Below, in pieces: positions 54,008 to 64,000 of a DNA stretch of 64,000 nt; within the stretch, counting starts at the first letter, position 1; the number at the start of each line of letters is the position of its first letter. The notes beneath the pieces were generated by a model. The model worked only from the letters and a program-made list of their open reading frames with translations, was not told the DNA's origin and made no database searches. This stretch comes from Plenodomus lindquistii (lineage: Eukaryota > Ascomycota > Dothideomycetes > Pleosporales > Leptosphaeriaceae). The stretch covers positions 310,001 to 374,000 of the forward strand of contig JANUWI010000011.1 in assembly GCA_025504975.1 (NCBI GenBank), given 5' to 3'. The position numbers and the translations under genes are program-made.

Positions 54008-55240
54008 TCGCGACGACGATGAAGCCTCTGTTGACCAAGAGGCGGGCGCGCTTAGGGTCGATGTTGGGGTCGCGAAGCCTGGAGTATCGAGGGTTTTTCG
54101 TCGCGGCGATAGCCGTGTGTTGAGAGGCGTGGATCCGATCTGGCGCTTGCGTCAAACGGCTAGTCCTATGACTGCGGATGTCAATGTCGATGGCCGCGGA
54201 TGTTGCAATTCGTGGAATGATGGGTGGATGCGCGAACTGCTGGAGGCTTGGAGAGGAAGGGTGTGTGTGGTGTCGGACTGGTGCGAAAAGTGGTGACGTT
54301 CCGATGCTCAAATCTCATAGACGATCTCGGTCGGCCGTTCAAGGGCTACTAGACCCCGCGCCGAAGCTATGGTTAGCTGATTACAGAGCCAAGCGGCATA
54401 TGCCGAGCCCTTACACCCCAGGCGCTCTTGAATGCTGATGCAGTTTCCCTTGCTCCAATGCCTACTTTGGGTGCTCTGATCCCGCTGTTGTCGCAGATGA
54501 TGGCATGTGTTTTGGTGCTGAGCAGTTTGCCGATGAAGCTGTACGCCCAACAATAGTACGCTGCTTCCTATTGTCCTTCGGTAATCGTTTGTAATCAATG
54601 TTGGTGTCGCTAATCAGAGAGCCAATCACCTCTCACCTCTCTGCCCCGAGATTCATCCGCCGATCGAAGACAATCGTTACGCCTTTCGGCTGTCGGCGGG
54701 CTTATTAAACGGCATCTGCAGACTGCAACTACAATGCTGATGAATTTCCCGAGGGTCAGCTTTCCTGAAGCGGTTGTAGATAAGAGTAGTAAGTACTCTA
54801 CTGGTCCCTGGAGGTAGTCAACTCGGCTTGCCTGCGTGCGGCTGACCTAATCAGCCTGCCAACCTGGCCATTGTCCGAAACAATGACTCGTCAGACTTGG
54901 ACAGAGAAGCGTTTCGGTCACCGAGTTGACTTCCCCTCTACTCCATGTAGAAACAGGTCATGTGTACGCAACTCCCCGATAATCGGGTGACACCTAGTTC
55001 AGATACTCATTGTGTATTGTTCTACGTTGAGCCCGTTGCTTTCCCTTTTGAGCGAACCCCGCTTTCAAGTTTCCCCAGTCACGTGGAGACCACACGCCTG
55101 TGCCCATTCCGACCTGGTTTGGTCCCACGACGCGTCGTCCCAAGCGCGTCAACTATCGATAACAACGAGAAACAGAACACGGCCTTGCATCATTGCGCTT
55201 CTACATAAAGACTCATGTCGCAGACGACAGCCTGTATACG
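54008..55240. other. Divergent intergenic region, 1.2 kb
   Basis: Promoters of the bZIP and CHL4 genes. No other feature recognised. Confidence 0.5.
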
Positions 55241-56752
55241 ATGGCGACCGCTCCAGACCACAAGAACATAGCGCACTCTCACCGCCTACCCGTCTCGCAT
55301 CGCGAAGTCCAGCGCACCTTTACAAAGCTCTCTCGCCAGTCTCTTGCGTCCCTCGCGCAGCAATGGCTAAGCAAGAAGAATCGCGACTTCTGTAGACCGT
55401 ACCTGTTGGCCGATCGCCGCAACAATGCAGAGGACGAAGAGGACGACGATGACGACGAGGAGCTGTATGCGCCCGCGCAGAGCTACGAGGCACTCCAGGA
55501 GATCTACAGGGAGCTCGCTGCGCGAAAGGGCGGCAGGAGGGAGGTGCTCGATCGCATACTAGAGGGCGATTGGCGCACAGGCATATCCATGTACCAGCTC
55601 GCAACGGCAGAGATTCAATACTTGCTCGACCACCCAAATGCCTTGCGCTGGACCGCCAAACGCCTCACACGAATACCAAACGCGCGCTCTGCTGTCAACG
55701 ATATGGAAGTCACCAACGACTCGGACCACCTACCGCGCTTCCAGGCGCAGACCTTCATGTCAAACTTGGCGCGGGAGTTGACACCGCTAATGAAGGCGCA
55801 TTACCTCATCATACGGATCAAGACCTCGCCCATGACAGTCCTCCGCGTCTACATACACGACTCGCCATATAGCAATGAAGCCTCGCTTGCAAGCGAGCCT
55901 AGTAGTACAGATAGCGCGAAAGCCGTCTTCTTCATCTGGCCCAATGGTTCCCCTTTCGTATACTCGTCGCTTGCTACCCTTACCGGACAGGTCGTGGGCG
56001 ACGATGGACGACATTTGCGGGACATCGTACAACAAGCCATTCCCAAGGCCTTCTCTCGACCGTCAGCCCGGTACCAACTCACCACTACCAACTTCACAAC
56101 CAAATCACTAGATGCTCTCCTGACATACCGAGGCCCTGGTAAGAGCAACGCGGCAACAGGAGGCTGGAGTATCTTCCAGGACCATAGCTTCAGCCAGAAC
56201 GCGCTTGACTTCATCACTACACAAAAGGCCGATGAAAAGGAGAAGAACGGCTCCAGCAAAAGCCCCATGAAGGGTACAAAGCCGGGACCTGGTCGACCAA
56301 AACGACCACTAGACGACAAAGAAACATCAGAAGCAAAACGACGCAAAGAAGTAGCGGCCGGTCGTTTCGGCAACTCTGCGATACCCAGCGATGGTCAGGG
56401 TCTGGAGCGTATCGAAGTCCGCATCGACGACCCCTTTCCAGCAACCGCCGATAGCAACAATACTTCTCTCATCGACGGAGATACATCGAGTCGCTTGCGT
56501 CGTGGCAGACCCTCACTTCTCGATCGAACGGCCGAGGATCTTGAGGAGATACAGAACGAGGAGGGGTGGGTACCGAGCGTGCGCATCACGTTCCAAGGCA
56601 CTCATGTATTTGCTGGCATACGTCAATTGGTTGAAGAAGGCATCGTCGATGGTGAAAAGATGCCTGGCTGGATGACTGGGGAAGCTGGTGTCACCATAGG
56701 ATCGGTTCGAGAAGGGCGAATACGAACTAAGGATGGTGTTTCTGGGACCTAG
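55241..56752 (+). CDS. CHL4: Inner-kinetochore protein CHL4/CENP-N
   Basis: Single exon, 503 residues. Chl4 (Mis15/CENP-N) sits in the constitutive centromere network and touches the CENP-A nucleosome together with Iml3. Seen: the N-terminal HREVQRTFTKLSRQSLASLAQQWL helix block, the acidic insert near 70, DWRTGISMYQLATAEIQYLLDHPNALRWTA, and the C-terminal beta segment ending RITFQGTHVFAGIRQLVEEGIVD. Between them lies a Lys/Arg-rich disordered stretch (365-410) with PGPGRPKRP, an AT-hook-like GRP motif. Both end blocks are typical of the family. The start is the first ATG that precedes them. Confidence 0.88.
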   Translation: MATAPDHKNIAHSHRLPVSHREVQRTFTKLSRQSLASLAQQWLSKKNRDFCRPYLLADRRNNAEDEEDDDDDEELYAPAQSYEALQEIYRELAARKGGRREVLDRILEGDWRTGISMYQLATAEIQYLLDHPNALRWTAKRLTRIPNARSAVNDMEVTNDSDHLPRFQAQTFMSNLARELTPLMKAHYLIIRIKTSPMTVLRVYIHDSPYSNEASLASEPSSTDSAKAVFFIWPNGSPFVYSSLATLTGQVVGDDGRHLRDIVQQAIPKAFSRPSARYQLTTTNFTTKSLDALLTYRGPGKSNAATGGWSIFQDHSFSQNALDFITTQKADEKEKNGSSKSPMKGTKPGPGRPKRPLDDKETSEAKRRKEVAAGRFGNSAIPSDGQGLERIEVRIDDPFPATADSNNTSLIDGDTSSRLRRGRPSLLDRTAEDLEEIQNEEGWVPSVRITFQGTHVFAGIRQLVEEGIVDGEKMPGWMTGEAGVTIGSVREGRIRTKDGVSGT

Positions 56753-57778
56753 CAATGGAAGTCAAGACACAGTGTGGATTAGCAGGCGTCTTGATATCGA
56801 TATACCCATGATGACGCGATGTATGGCGTCTCTCAACGCGATGATGAATGAATGTCACAACCTACTGTACGCCCTTATCTGAGAATTGCGAGTATGATGC
56901 CTTGTAGATGCCTTGTATGTCTCGATGGTCCTTCGCACACATGTCTACGCCTCCATGTCCTCCGCATATCAGTGTCATACAAGCTTCGGTCTCGGACACT
57001 GAGACATGCCGAACTCTCTATCGTCCCATACGTCGTCCTTGATTCTCTCCCAATGTACGAGTTCCGCCCCTGCTCCCCAACTCAAGAAACACCCTGCCTC
57101 GTATGGCCCGCCAACGCAACCAACATACATGCGGCTCAACATGCAATTCGTCGCCCTCGAGGCCGCTCTGACTTTCTTCTAGCGACTAGCCGACAGAATC
57201 TGCCTCAAGGATCAGCGAGTCTGCGTGCATCACGAGACAGCCTGCCTAGCCATCGATGTCATCACCTGCAAGGCAAGGACGGACGTGCCCATGCGGCCTC
57301 ACGGCTCGAACGCGAGGACGGCGCGGGGATTGGGTGTGGCTGCTGTGGCTAATGCACGGTCTGCCGGTTATCCGCCCTGAGGCGTAAGGCTGACACTGCA
57401 TCAATAGGTCATGTGGTTTTCGCGAACGGTAAGGTGGGAAGCGGATGTTGTCCCTATTGGTTGTGTGCGGCTGGGGTGGGTCCGTCAACGAGAGTATCTT
57501 GAGGGTGAGGTGGATATGAAGTGGGTTGACTGGGTATCCACACTACAAGATTTGGGAACGGGGGTTTTATTTTGTCTTGACTACGTGGATACAGAGAGCC
57601 GGGAAGCTTGGCGAGGATGGAGAGTCGTGGTTATATATGGGAGTAGGTTCCCCATGTTGGAGGATATTGGCAGCCAGAAGCATCGTATCACAAATCAGCT
57701 ACGAACAGACCCCTTAGCTACAATTTCCAAAACACCACACTTTGCATTACTCTCCGCATCCATACTCCAGCACCGCCG
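56753..57778. other. Intergenic, 1.0 kb
   Basis: 3' flank of CHL4 and promoter of the small gene. A 166-codon frame at 56852-57352 is Cys/Arg-rich without motif and not accepted. Confidence 0.45.
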
Positions 57779-58288
57779 ATGACAGACCACCACACCCATC
57801 CCATCTCAGCACGAGACTTATCCTCAAGACTCGCCATACTCCAAGCCTCAACATCCAATACCACCACCACCACCACCAGCCATGGCGCTAGGTCCTCCTC
57901 AACCTCCACCAACCGACGACCCGGAACCTCCTCCTCCTTCTCCTCCTCCCTCAACAAACACTCCAACTTCTCCAAGTCCTCCACAATCTCAACAGTTGAC
58001 TCGCGCTCCTCTGCCGGTCCACAGGTCACGCATGCCAGCGCCTCCATCGACCCAGGCTCATTCAGCAAACCACGGGTTCATCAACGGAGTCGTCGTGACA
58101 CGGGACCCGGTACGAAGAGTGAGGGTGGAGCAGAGGGCAAGGAGATGGAGTTCAAGTATTACGGACGCCATTCTAACCAGTGGTTGTTCAACGATTTCAG
58201 TGTTACGGATGCCATGGCCAAAGGGTTCAAGAGGGTGTTTGGAAGAGGGAGCGGAGGTGGGGATTGGTATGAGAACAGAGAAAAATAG
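57779..58288 (+). CDS. Small Ser/Thr-rich protein with a conserved-looking C-terminus
   Basis: Intron-free, 169 residues. The first 110 are Ser/Thr-rich and disordered. The last 50 hold EMEFKYYGRHSNQWLFNDFSV and TDAMAKGFKRVFGR, an aromatic block I recall from hypothetical fungal proteins but cannot assign. No signal peptide or membrane span. It lies between CHL4 and shugoshin genes, but nothing in its sequence ties it to kinetochores. Confidence 0.68.
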   Translation: MTDHHTHPISARDLSSRLAILQASTSNTTTTTTSHGARSSSTSTNRRPGTSSSFSSSLNKHSNFSKSSTISTVDSRSSAGPQVTHASASIDPGSFSKPRVHQRSRRDTGPGTKSEGGAEGKEMEFKYYGRHSNQWLFNDFSVTDAMAKGFKRVFGRGSGGGDWYENREK

Positions 58289-58747
58289 AGTGAGAGACGC
58301 GAAGGTTATCCGGACACGGGTTTCATCGAAACGGACTTGGGAGGTGTGTTGGATAGATAGCTGTAGAGGAACACATTATTGTTGTGAAGTTGATGACCTA
58401 TGTGATGCTGATGCCTGATTGCGTTTGTGTCATATCGGTTGTGCTTGCCTGTGAGACAGCGGGTTGTGGTTGAAAAGCTTGAAACAAGTAGTATGAAAGA
58501 TGTAGAGTCCAAAATCCAATCTTCATTCAATCATCCAAACAATCCAGACTAACAATGACGAAACTACAGACATTCCATAGGGCATGCAGTGATTCAGTCC
58601 ACAGACTCGAACCTGGTATCTGGTTACATTTGCGAAACGCCGTCGCTATGAGATTGTCAAATTACGCAATCATCCCAGAAGAATCGTACCCAATATCTAC
58701 ATGGCATTGTTTGCACGCGTGTTCAATCAGTTTACACACTGTTTTTC
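58289..58747. other. Convergent intergenic region, 459 bp
   Basis: AT-rich 3' flanks. No feature seen. Confidence 0.5.
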
Positions 58748-61122
58748 TCAAAGCACCATGCTCTTCCTGCGACTCGCAGCCCTCTCCGCCCTCAGAGCAC
58801 TTGTCTCCCTCGCTGCTTTGGGCTCAGCCTCCTTTTCTGAGTCTCGAGCTTCAGCCTTCCCGTCGAGATCGCTGGTACTGCCAGTGCCCTGCAGCGGTGC
58901 CGCCGGACCCAGCTTCTTCTCTTTTATAGATGGTCGGCCAAGCGCAGACGTACTCTTGCCCAAATTTGTGGTACTCTTGCTGCCCAGATTTGTAGCACTT
59001 GCGCTCTTTACCGTACCACTCCCGGTGCGCTTATGCAGACTTGGGAGTGCACCTTCCGCAGTTGCTCCTTTGCGGTCGTCTCCAGTCACTGAGGAGGCGA
59101 TGGGCATGGCGGAGTGACGGCGTGCGCTTCGTGCGGCTTTAGCAAGCTCAGTGATACGTGGTCGCGGGTTGGGGGCTATATCCACCGGCGATGATTCTGT
59201 GAAGTCGAATACAGCTAAATTGTCCTTCTCCAAAGGTTCTTGTTTAAGAGCTGGAACTCTCGTGGGAGCAGCCAGATCAGACGATTTTCCCACGATAGGC
59301 TCTGTGGCAGGCTTCAAGACTAAACCATCTGCTGAAGCAGATGCTCTGCGTTTGGCGGTGCTTGTCTCGTTGATTAATGCGGTTATGGCTTTTGACGCAG
59401 TGGAGCGTTCGGTTGGTTGCTCTGATGCTGGCGATGTCTTATCTTGAGCTTGTCTGTCGAGCTTTTGTCGCAGAGGACTGCCAACTTCGATTTCTTCCTC
59501 GCCCGCATGGCCAGAGGCCGCTACTGGCTTCCAGTTCAGATCACTGGTAGGCTCGCGCTTGACTGTGGTCGGAGGTGCCGACTGAGCCTCTACACTGGTC
59601 CTACGATCGATCACTGCGTCGACTAACTTGGCATCAGGACGCCTCATCTTGACACTGAGGCTCGGTTCCTTGTAGCTAACCTGTGGACGGGCGCGTCGTC
59701 CAGGTCGAGCGCCTTGCCCAGTCTGATCGGCAGAGCTAAGGTCGCCAGGTGGTGGTGTATCTTTGTTGTCTGGTCGCTGGGTCGAAGGCTCTGTCGAAGG
59801 TGGGGAGAAGATGGACTCCACAGCTGGCGTTTTGGGTGGTAATGAATCGAGATGGATTTCGGCAGTCAGGATAGGCTCAGACGCTGACAAGACGGGAATG
59901 TCTGGCTGTGTGTTGTTGCGGGTAATGTTCAGACGTGGACGACCGCGGGGCCTGACTGCAGGCTTAGTAGGCTTGTCAGGTTTGTCCTCGACCGAAGAGC
60001 GCTGCTTCTTTGGTGACACTGTGACTACTGGATCGGTATTGACAGGTTCTGTAGATGTTAGCTGCGAACATTGTACGAGACAAGCCAAACTCACTCGATC
60101 CAAGAATTGGTCGGTCGGGTGACGAGGGCCTAGAATCCTCGTTAGATGCCTCAGTCTCCGGAGCAGCGGGGGTAGTTCGGCGGCTGAACCTGAATGGCTC
60201 TCCCTTGAATTGGAGTCTATCCTCGTCTTCTTGTACGCTGAATTTCCGTTTGGTTGCACGGGTTGGCTTTGCGGCAGTCTCTTCTGTTTCGTCAGGCGAT
60301 TCGAACACTGACATTCGACGAACGTTCAGCTTCGGTCCGCTCTCCCTCCGCTTCTTACGCGTCTCGAGGTTGGCGGACAATGCAGCTTCTTCGGCCTCGG
60401 CTGCTGGCTCTTCCGCAATGTCTTCGGCACAAGGGTCGGCGTTGAAAGCAATGGGCTCTTCGTCGTCGAAACGCGAGATGGGCGGAGGGCCAATGTCTGG
60501 CGACTGGCTATCGGGGTCGACGAGCACCTGCTGCAGCTCTTCGGCGCTGTGCATGGTTAGTATGTACACTGTGAGCGCATCTTCTGGGGCTACACCCTCA
60601 TCCAGTCTGAATGACAGAGGGCAGAGCATGTTCGACATACCCAAGAGTCCGCCGAGGATAGTGCTTGTCCTCCGCGATTGTCGGCAGCATGGCGTTCTCG
60701 ACTTCCTGGAGGCCAAGTCCACTCCGCCACTGTCTCTCCCCGCTCCTCCTTCGCGCCGTGGCCTGGCTCTTTCTGCGTCCTGCGTCTCTGTGCGAGCCGC
60801 TCGGGCCTCTCGATAGCCCGGCGACCAGCCCTCCAAGCTCGAGAAGCTTGGCTTCCAGCTCGTTCTTGACAGCGTCAATGTGGTCCAACGCAGGCCGCGA
60901 CTCGATGTTGTTGTGCAGGTTGAGCACCTGCTCCCTCAGCGCCAAATTCTCCGCCAGAAGTCGTGAGCAGTCATTTTCCAGACTGCGTATGCGGATCGAC
61001 TGCTGCGAGTTTGTCTTTGCCAGTTCGCGGTTTTGTCGCAAGAAGCGGCGCTTCACAGCATCAAGCGTTTCCGCCGATGGCTGAGGTGCTGGCGCGACCG
61101 GCGGCTCGTTGAGGCGCGCCAT
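58748..61122 (-). CDS. SGO1: Shugoshin
   Basis: Exons 60641-61122, 60095-60546 and 58748-60048 give 744 residues; introns are 94 nt (GTATGT, ACTAAC, CAG) and 46 nt. Shugoshin protects centromeric cohesin through PP2A and aids bi-orientation. The N-terminal coiled coil (residues ~20-80, RRFLRQNRELAKTNSQQS... NDCSRLLAENLALREQ) is the PP2A-binding region. The C-terminal basic shugoshin motif is clear near 430-450 (PGRRARPQVSYKEPSLSVKM followed by RRP), and in the family it reads the phosphorylated histone H2A. Between them is a long acidic and Ser/Pro-rich region, and the tail is Ser/Lys-rich. It diverges from DAD2 across 335 bp. Confidence 0.9.
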
Positions 61123-61457
61123 GTGCGCAGAGGACTAGGTATGTCGGTGGTAAGTATAGTCGTGGAGCAAGGAGATGCGAGTCGTCGTGTGGTCGAGGCA
61201 CTGGAGGCACTGGTGGGGCCAAAGCGTGCGCGCTGTGTGTCGTTGTTTCCGTCTCGTTATCGTCATATTGAGGAAGTTCGGGCGTTGTTTACCTTAGCAA
61301 CGCGGACGCTAGCGCTGCTTTTGGCATCGTGTGGGAGCGTCGACACGTGAGTGGGGCATAGGCGCGTCCATGGGGGTCCACCACCGGGTAGAGCACCATC
61401 ACAACGCGCCGTGGAAGACACTGTGAAATCAAAGAGAATCACCCAAACTCAGACAGC
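61123..61457. promoter_or_regulatory. Shared divergent promoter of SGO1 and DAD2
   Basis: 335 bp between opposite start codons. It contains CACGTG at 61344-61349, the core bound by Cbf1-type factors, and GGCGCG/CGCGCC cores near 61365 and 61400 that resemble cell-cycle (MBF/E2F-like) sites. Function is inference. Confidence 0.5.
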
Positions 61458-62037
61458 ATGTCAAACTACGCACGTCCTCTTCCATCTCACCTGCGAAACC
61501 AGTCGCTGGGCGGCGCGCAGCAGCAGTCTCCTGTGATGCTTGCGCGCATTGCAGAAAAGAAGGCTGAACTCGCGAACCTCAAGGACTTGCAGGCACTCAG
61601 TGGTGGATTGGCAGATCAGATGCAGATGCTAGCAGACAAATTACAGACTTTGTCTGACGGTACCGAAGGTATGTGTGGACGCAATCTCTCATCCGCCAGC
61701 CATCTAGACATCACTCTACCTCAAAGGGTGAATGTGCAGTAAACGACATGTAAGACTGACGTGTTCCCCTCCCAGCGGTTGCTGCAGTCCTCTCAAACTG
61801 GCACAACGTCCTCCGAGCGATTAATATGGCTTCCAGTAAGTCGCTCACCTAAACGACCAATAGAACTGCTTCTAACTCACCCCAGCCAAACTCCCCAGAC
61901 CGAAAGAAGAAGAGGAAGAAGAAGCAAATCAGAAGACCGAAGATGCGCCACCTCTACCTCAGACGCTTGTGCGCATCCCCACGCAGCATGCACCTGCGCT
62001 CTTGGAGCAAGCCAATGCAAGTGTTGCCCCAGAGTGA
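61458..62037 (+). CDS. DAD2: DASH/Dam1 complex subunit Dad2
   Basis: Exons 61458-61668, 61776-61835 and 61886-62037 give 140 residues; introns are 107 and 50 nt. The DASH ring couples kinetochores to spindle microtubules. The core LLARIAEKKAEL-type helix is present as MLARIAEKKAELANLKDLQAL, followed by LADKLQTLSDGTEAVAAVLSNW and HNVLRAINMAS, the family end motif, restored by both splices. The C-terminal extension of about 50 residues is Glu-rich (six Glu in a row) and longer than in yeast, as in other filamentous fungi. Confidence 0.93.
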
Positions 62038-62633
62038 GGAATTCCTCGAGCATCAGGATATCACATGTAAGCGCGTCATGCACTTGTAAGCATGGAAGAA
62101 GTGCAAGGACAGAGCGACTTGAAACGGGCTGTCGCAGAGGATCTACTCCACCCGATTCGCGAGGAGAGCAGAGCAACTGGCGTGAAAGGCGCGTGTTGTG
62201 CATAACAGCCCAACATCGAACGAATGAAGATAGCGATGAAGTTTCTGCATAATATGCAGCAAGGGTCGTCCGCACCAAGAGTAGATAGGCTCTGAGGAAG
62301 CATGGAAGTGGAAGTGGAAGTGGAATTTGAGCAATTGATCGTCTTCAGCATTAGGGCAACTGTCTCTGTTGTTTTCTACTGTAACAGGTGGCAATACCTG
62401 TGAACGGCCTGGTTGCGATGCGGTACATGCATCGGTCTCAAAAGGCAGGAGGCTTTTGTGCACCTCTAATTGTGGTGCTGTGCTATATACAAGACGCTTG
62501 TGCGTTGTGTGCAAGAAACCCCAAAACTCCCTGCTACCGTGGCAGTCGTCAATGTCAATGTTATCGTAAGTGCTGTATGATGATGGGACACAAGCCTACG
62601 TGCGTAGGTATTTAGGTGTCGTGATTGTGTGGC
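62038..62633. other. Convergent intergenic region, 596 bp
   Basis: 3' flanks of DAD2 and YPI1. A GGAAGT hexamer repeat (about four units) near 62303-62325. No gene supported. Confidence 0.5.
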
Positions 62634-63177
62634 CTATTTCTTAGTCTTTGGGATCTTCTCATAGGCGTTGGGACTAGGGTTGCGTCGCTGACGGGCGCGC
62701 TTCTGCGGTTTTCCTGAGCCTTCCCCGTGGCCATGACCCTCTTCACAATCGCCATGGTCGTGGGAATGTGGCTTTCGGCCTCGGCCCTCTCCATTTCTAC
62801 CAGCAGGTCTCGCCGTGCTGTTGTCTGGCTCTGAGTCGGAATCAGAGTCTGACGAAGAATTGTCAGAGGAGTCATCATCGTCCGAAGATTCGTCAGCAGC
62901 GCGGGGCTTGTGGTAGATGCAGCAAACTTGGTGAACAGTCAGCGTGATGACGGTTGGTGGTGAAGTTGGCAGTGGACACACCTTTGGAGGATTTCTTTCC
63001 CATTCCTTCGTTGTCAATCACGTCTTCCGCCCATTGAATACGCCGCTGCTCTACTGGCTCTGCCCGCAGGCGCAAGACGCCTGAGGGTGCGGACAGGCGC
63101 AGAACAGGCTGAGGTCGAACCTCCATGGTCCTGCTACCGCCTGCAGGCGTAGCAGTTCGCGGGCTGGAGGAAGCCAT
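62634..63177 (-). CDS. YPI1: Type 1 protein phosphatase regulator Ypi1 (inhibitor-3 family)
   Basis: Exons 62982-63177 and 62634-62926 (55-nt intron, GTGTGT donor, CTGAC branch, AAG acceptor) give 162 residues. Ypi1 binds Glc7/PP1 with Sds22 and controls its nuclear, mitotic activity. The PP1-binding block RRIQWAEDVIDNEGMGKKSS and VCCIYHKPR are diagnostic; the splice makes SSKVCCIYH. The rest is a long Asp/Ser run (likely CK2 sites), a His/Gly-rich patch and a basic end (KPQKRARQRRNPSPN). Length fits other fungal members. Confidence 0.92.
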
Positions 63178-64000
63178 GTTGGTCGTGGATGTCGTGAATG
63201 GTGAAAGTGCGGGTGACGGCGAGGTGAATTGGCGCTATAGGTTGAGAGATTAGACGTGGGTGTACGGTGCGTTTGCGATCAACCGCCGTGGAGTCATGGA
63301 GTCGCCGTCAAATATGGGGCAGGGAGTGCCGTGGTCGACTAAGGGCGGGCGCAGGGCGAAGGGTAGAGGAGGGCAGGTACGGGATTTGCTGGGCGTGAAT
63401 TGTCGTGTGCATGTACGTCTTTGTTGGTCGACGATGATTTGTTGCGTGACATTCATGGCCAGTGCGTCATTGGTGATTGTGCCTTCTCTGTCCCGCACGC
63501 CACGCTTGCCCCACGATCGCCCATGTCGCTTGCAATCTGAACTCGACCACACCACGCCATATCCAGAACATTGCTTCTGGACGGACGGCGCGCCTCTGCT
63601 AACGTTGCAACAGTACAAGTATTACTCGAGGGGGCGGCTCAGGATGCTCAATGTTTCGTGGACAGTCGTTGACTGTTAGCTGACTAACATTCATCAGACT
63701 CAACTAGAACATCGAGCATGACAGTACAAGCAAGACTCATTGTCTGAACAAGGCGTGAACTATATACTGTGTATGCGTAATACTTTATCGAGTCGCTGTT
63801 TTACCTCAGAAGCATCATCCTCTAGCCTACATAATATGGATATAGCGGCAGGGAGACAACCAAGGCACACTAAACCATTCAGGTAACCTCGCCACTACCT
63901 GCATCGCGTACAGGTGCTGTCATATGTAGTATCTTGTTTACGGGGTTTTTTGTATCAAGCTGGCTGCGTTGAATACCGCTCCTGAGAGTAGCGACACGAC
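63178..64000. other. Right edge, 0.8 kb without a recognised gene
   Basis: YPI1 promoter region. Overlapping open frames on both strands at 63250-63680 mirror each other and lack motifs. The last 300 bp are plain intergenic DNA. Confidence 0.45.

Noticed and set aside
56852..57352. 166-codon plus-strand frame downstream of CHL4
   Set aside because: Composition typical of read-through non-coding DNA; no family features.
61669..61742. DAD2 ending by read-through at 61742
   Set aside because: The donor GTATGT and the conserved AVAAVL... AINMAS block in the next exon show that the intron is removed.

Overview
The window is nuclear DNA of a filamentous ascomycete (Pezizomycotina). Protein resemblance makes a dothideomycete, perhaps in the Pleosporales, my best guess. 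The evidence is about 30 well-spaced genes on both strands, many short introns (46-110 nt) with GTAAGT-like donors and CTAAC/CTGAC branch sites, and fungus-specific families: PalA/Rim20, Crz1, a MetR/Cys-3 bZIP, complex I 21.3 kDa, Dad2, Ypi1 and Vtc1. I see no transposon, CRISPR array, rRNA or telomere.

Layout. 0-9 kb: end of a feruloyl-esterase-type enzyme, a Tcp11/Sok1 protein, choline-phosphate cytidylyltransferase, a cytochrome P450 and a small hydrophilic protein. 10-19 kb: a secretory/membrane protein, an NmrA-type reductase, a GH5 endoglucanase, a HEI10/Zip3-like RING protein and a complex I subunit. 19.6-32 kb: an AVT-type amino-acid transporter, a small coiled-coil protein, a DJ-1/PfpI-like protein, copper chaperone ATX1, then palA/RIM20 followed directly by CRZ1. 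33 kb: a tRNA gene. 34-40 kb: a probable mitochondrial protein, GET1 and a prenyltransferase-alpha-like protein sharing a 209-bp divergent promoter, and an unassigned protein. 43-48 kb: a 905-residue receptor-transporter fusion and a GH12 glucanase. 50-54 kb: VTC1, a Tctex-1 dynein light chain and a MetR-like bZIP. 55-63 kb: CHL4/CENP-N, a small unknown, shugoshin, DAD2 and YPI1, an unusual density of chromosome-segregation genes.

The most remarkable object is the tRNA gene on the minus strand (33063-33274). It only folds as a perfect tRNA-Pro(CGG) if two mRNA-type GT-AG introns are removed in addition to the ordinary tRNA intron after nucleotide 37. One splits the D-stem and the A box, the other splits the anticodon between C34 and G35. 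Both carry GTAAGT donors, CTAAC branch sites and TAG/CAG acceptors and are 51 and 57 nt long, like the protein-gene introns nearby. A TATA box sits about 40 bp upstream and a T-run just downstream, so the gene looks expressible. The second notable object is the uninterrupted fusion of a fungal seven-helix (PTH11-like) receptor domain to a FucP-type sugar permease.

All exon joins were inferred by eye from splice signals, reading-frame arithmetic and protein-family knowledge. No alignment or search was run.
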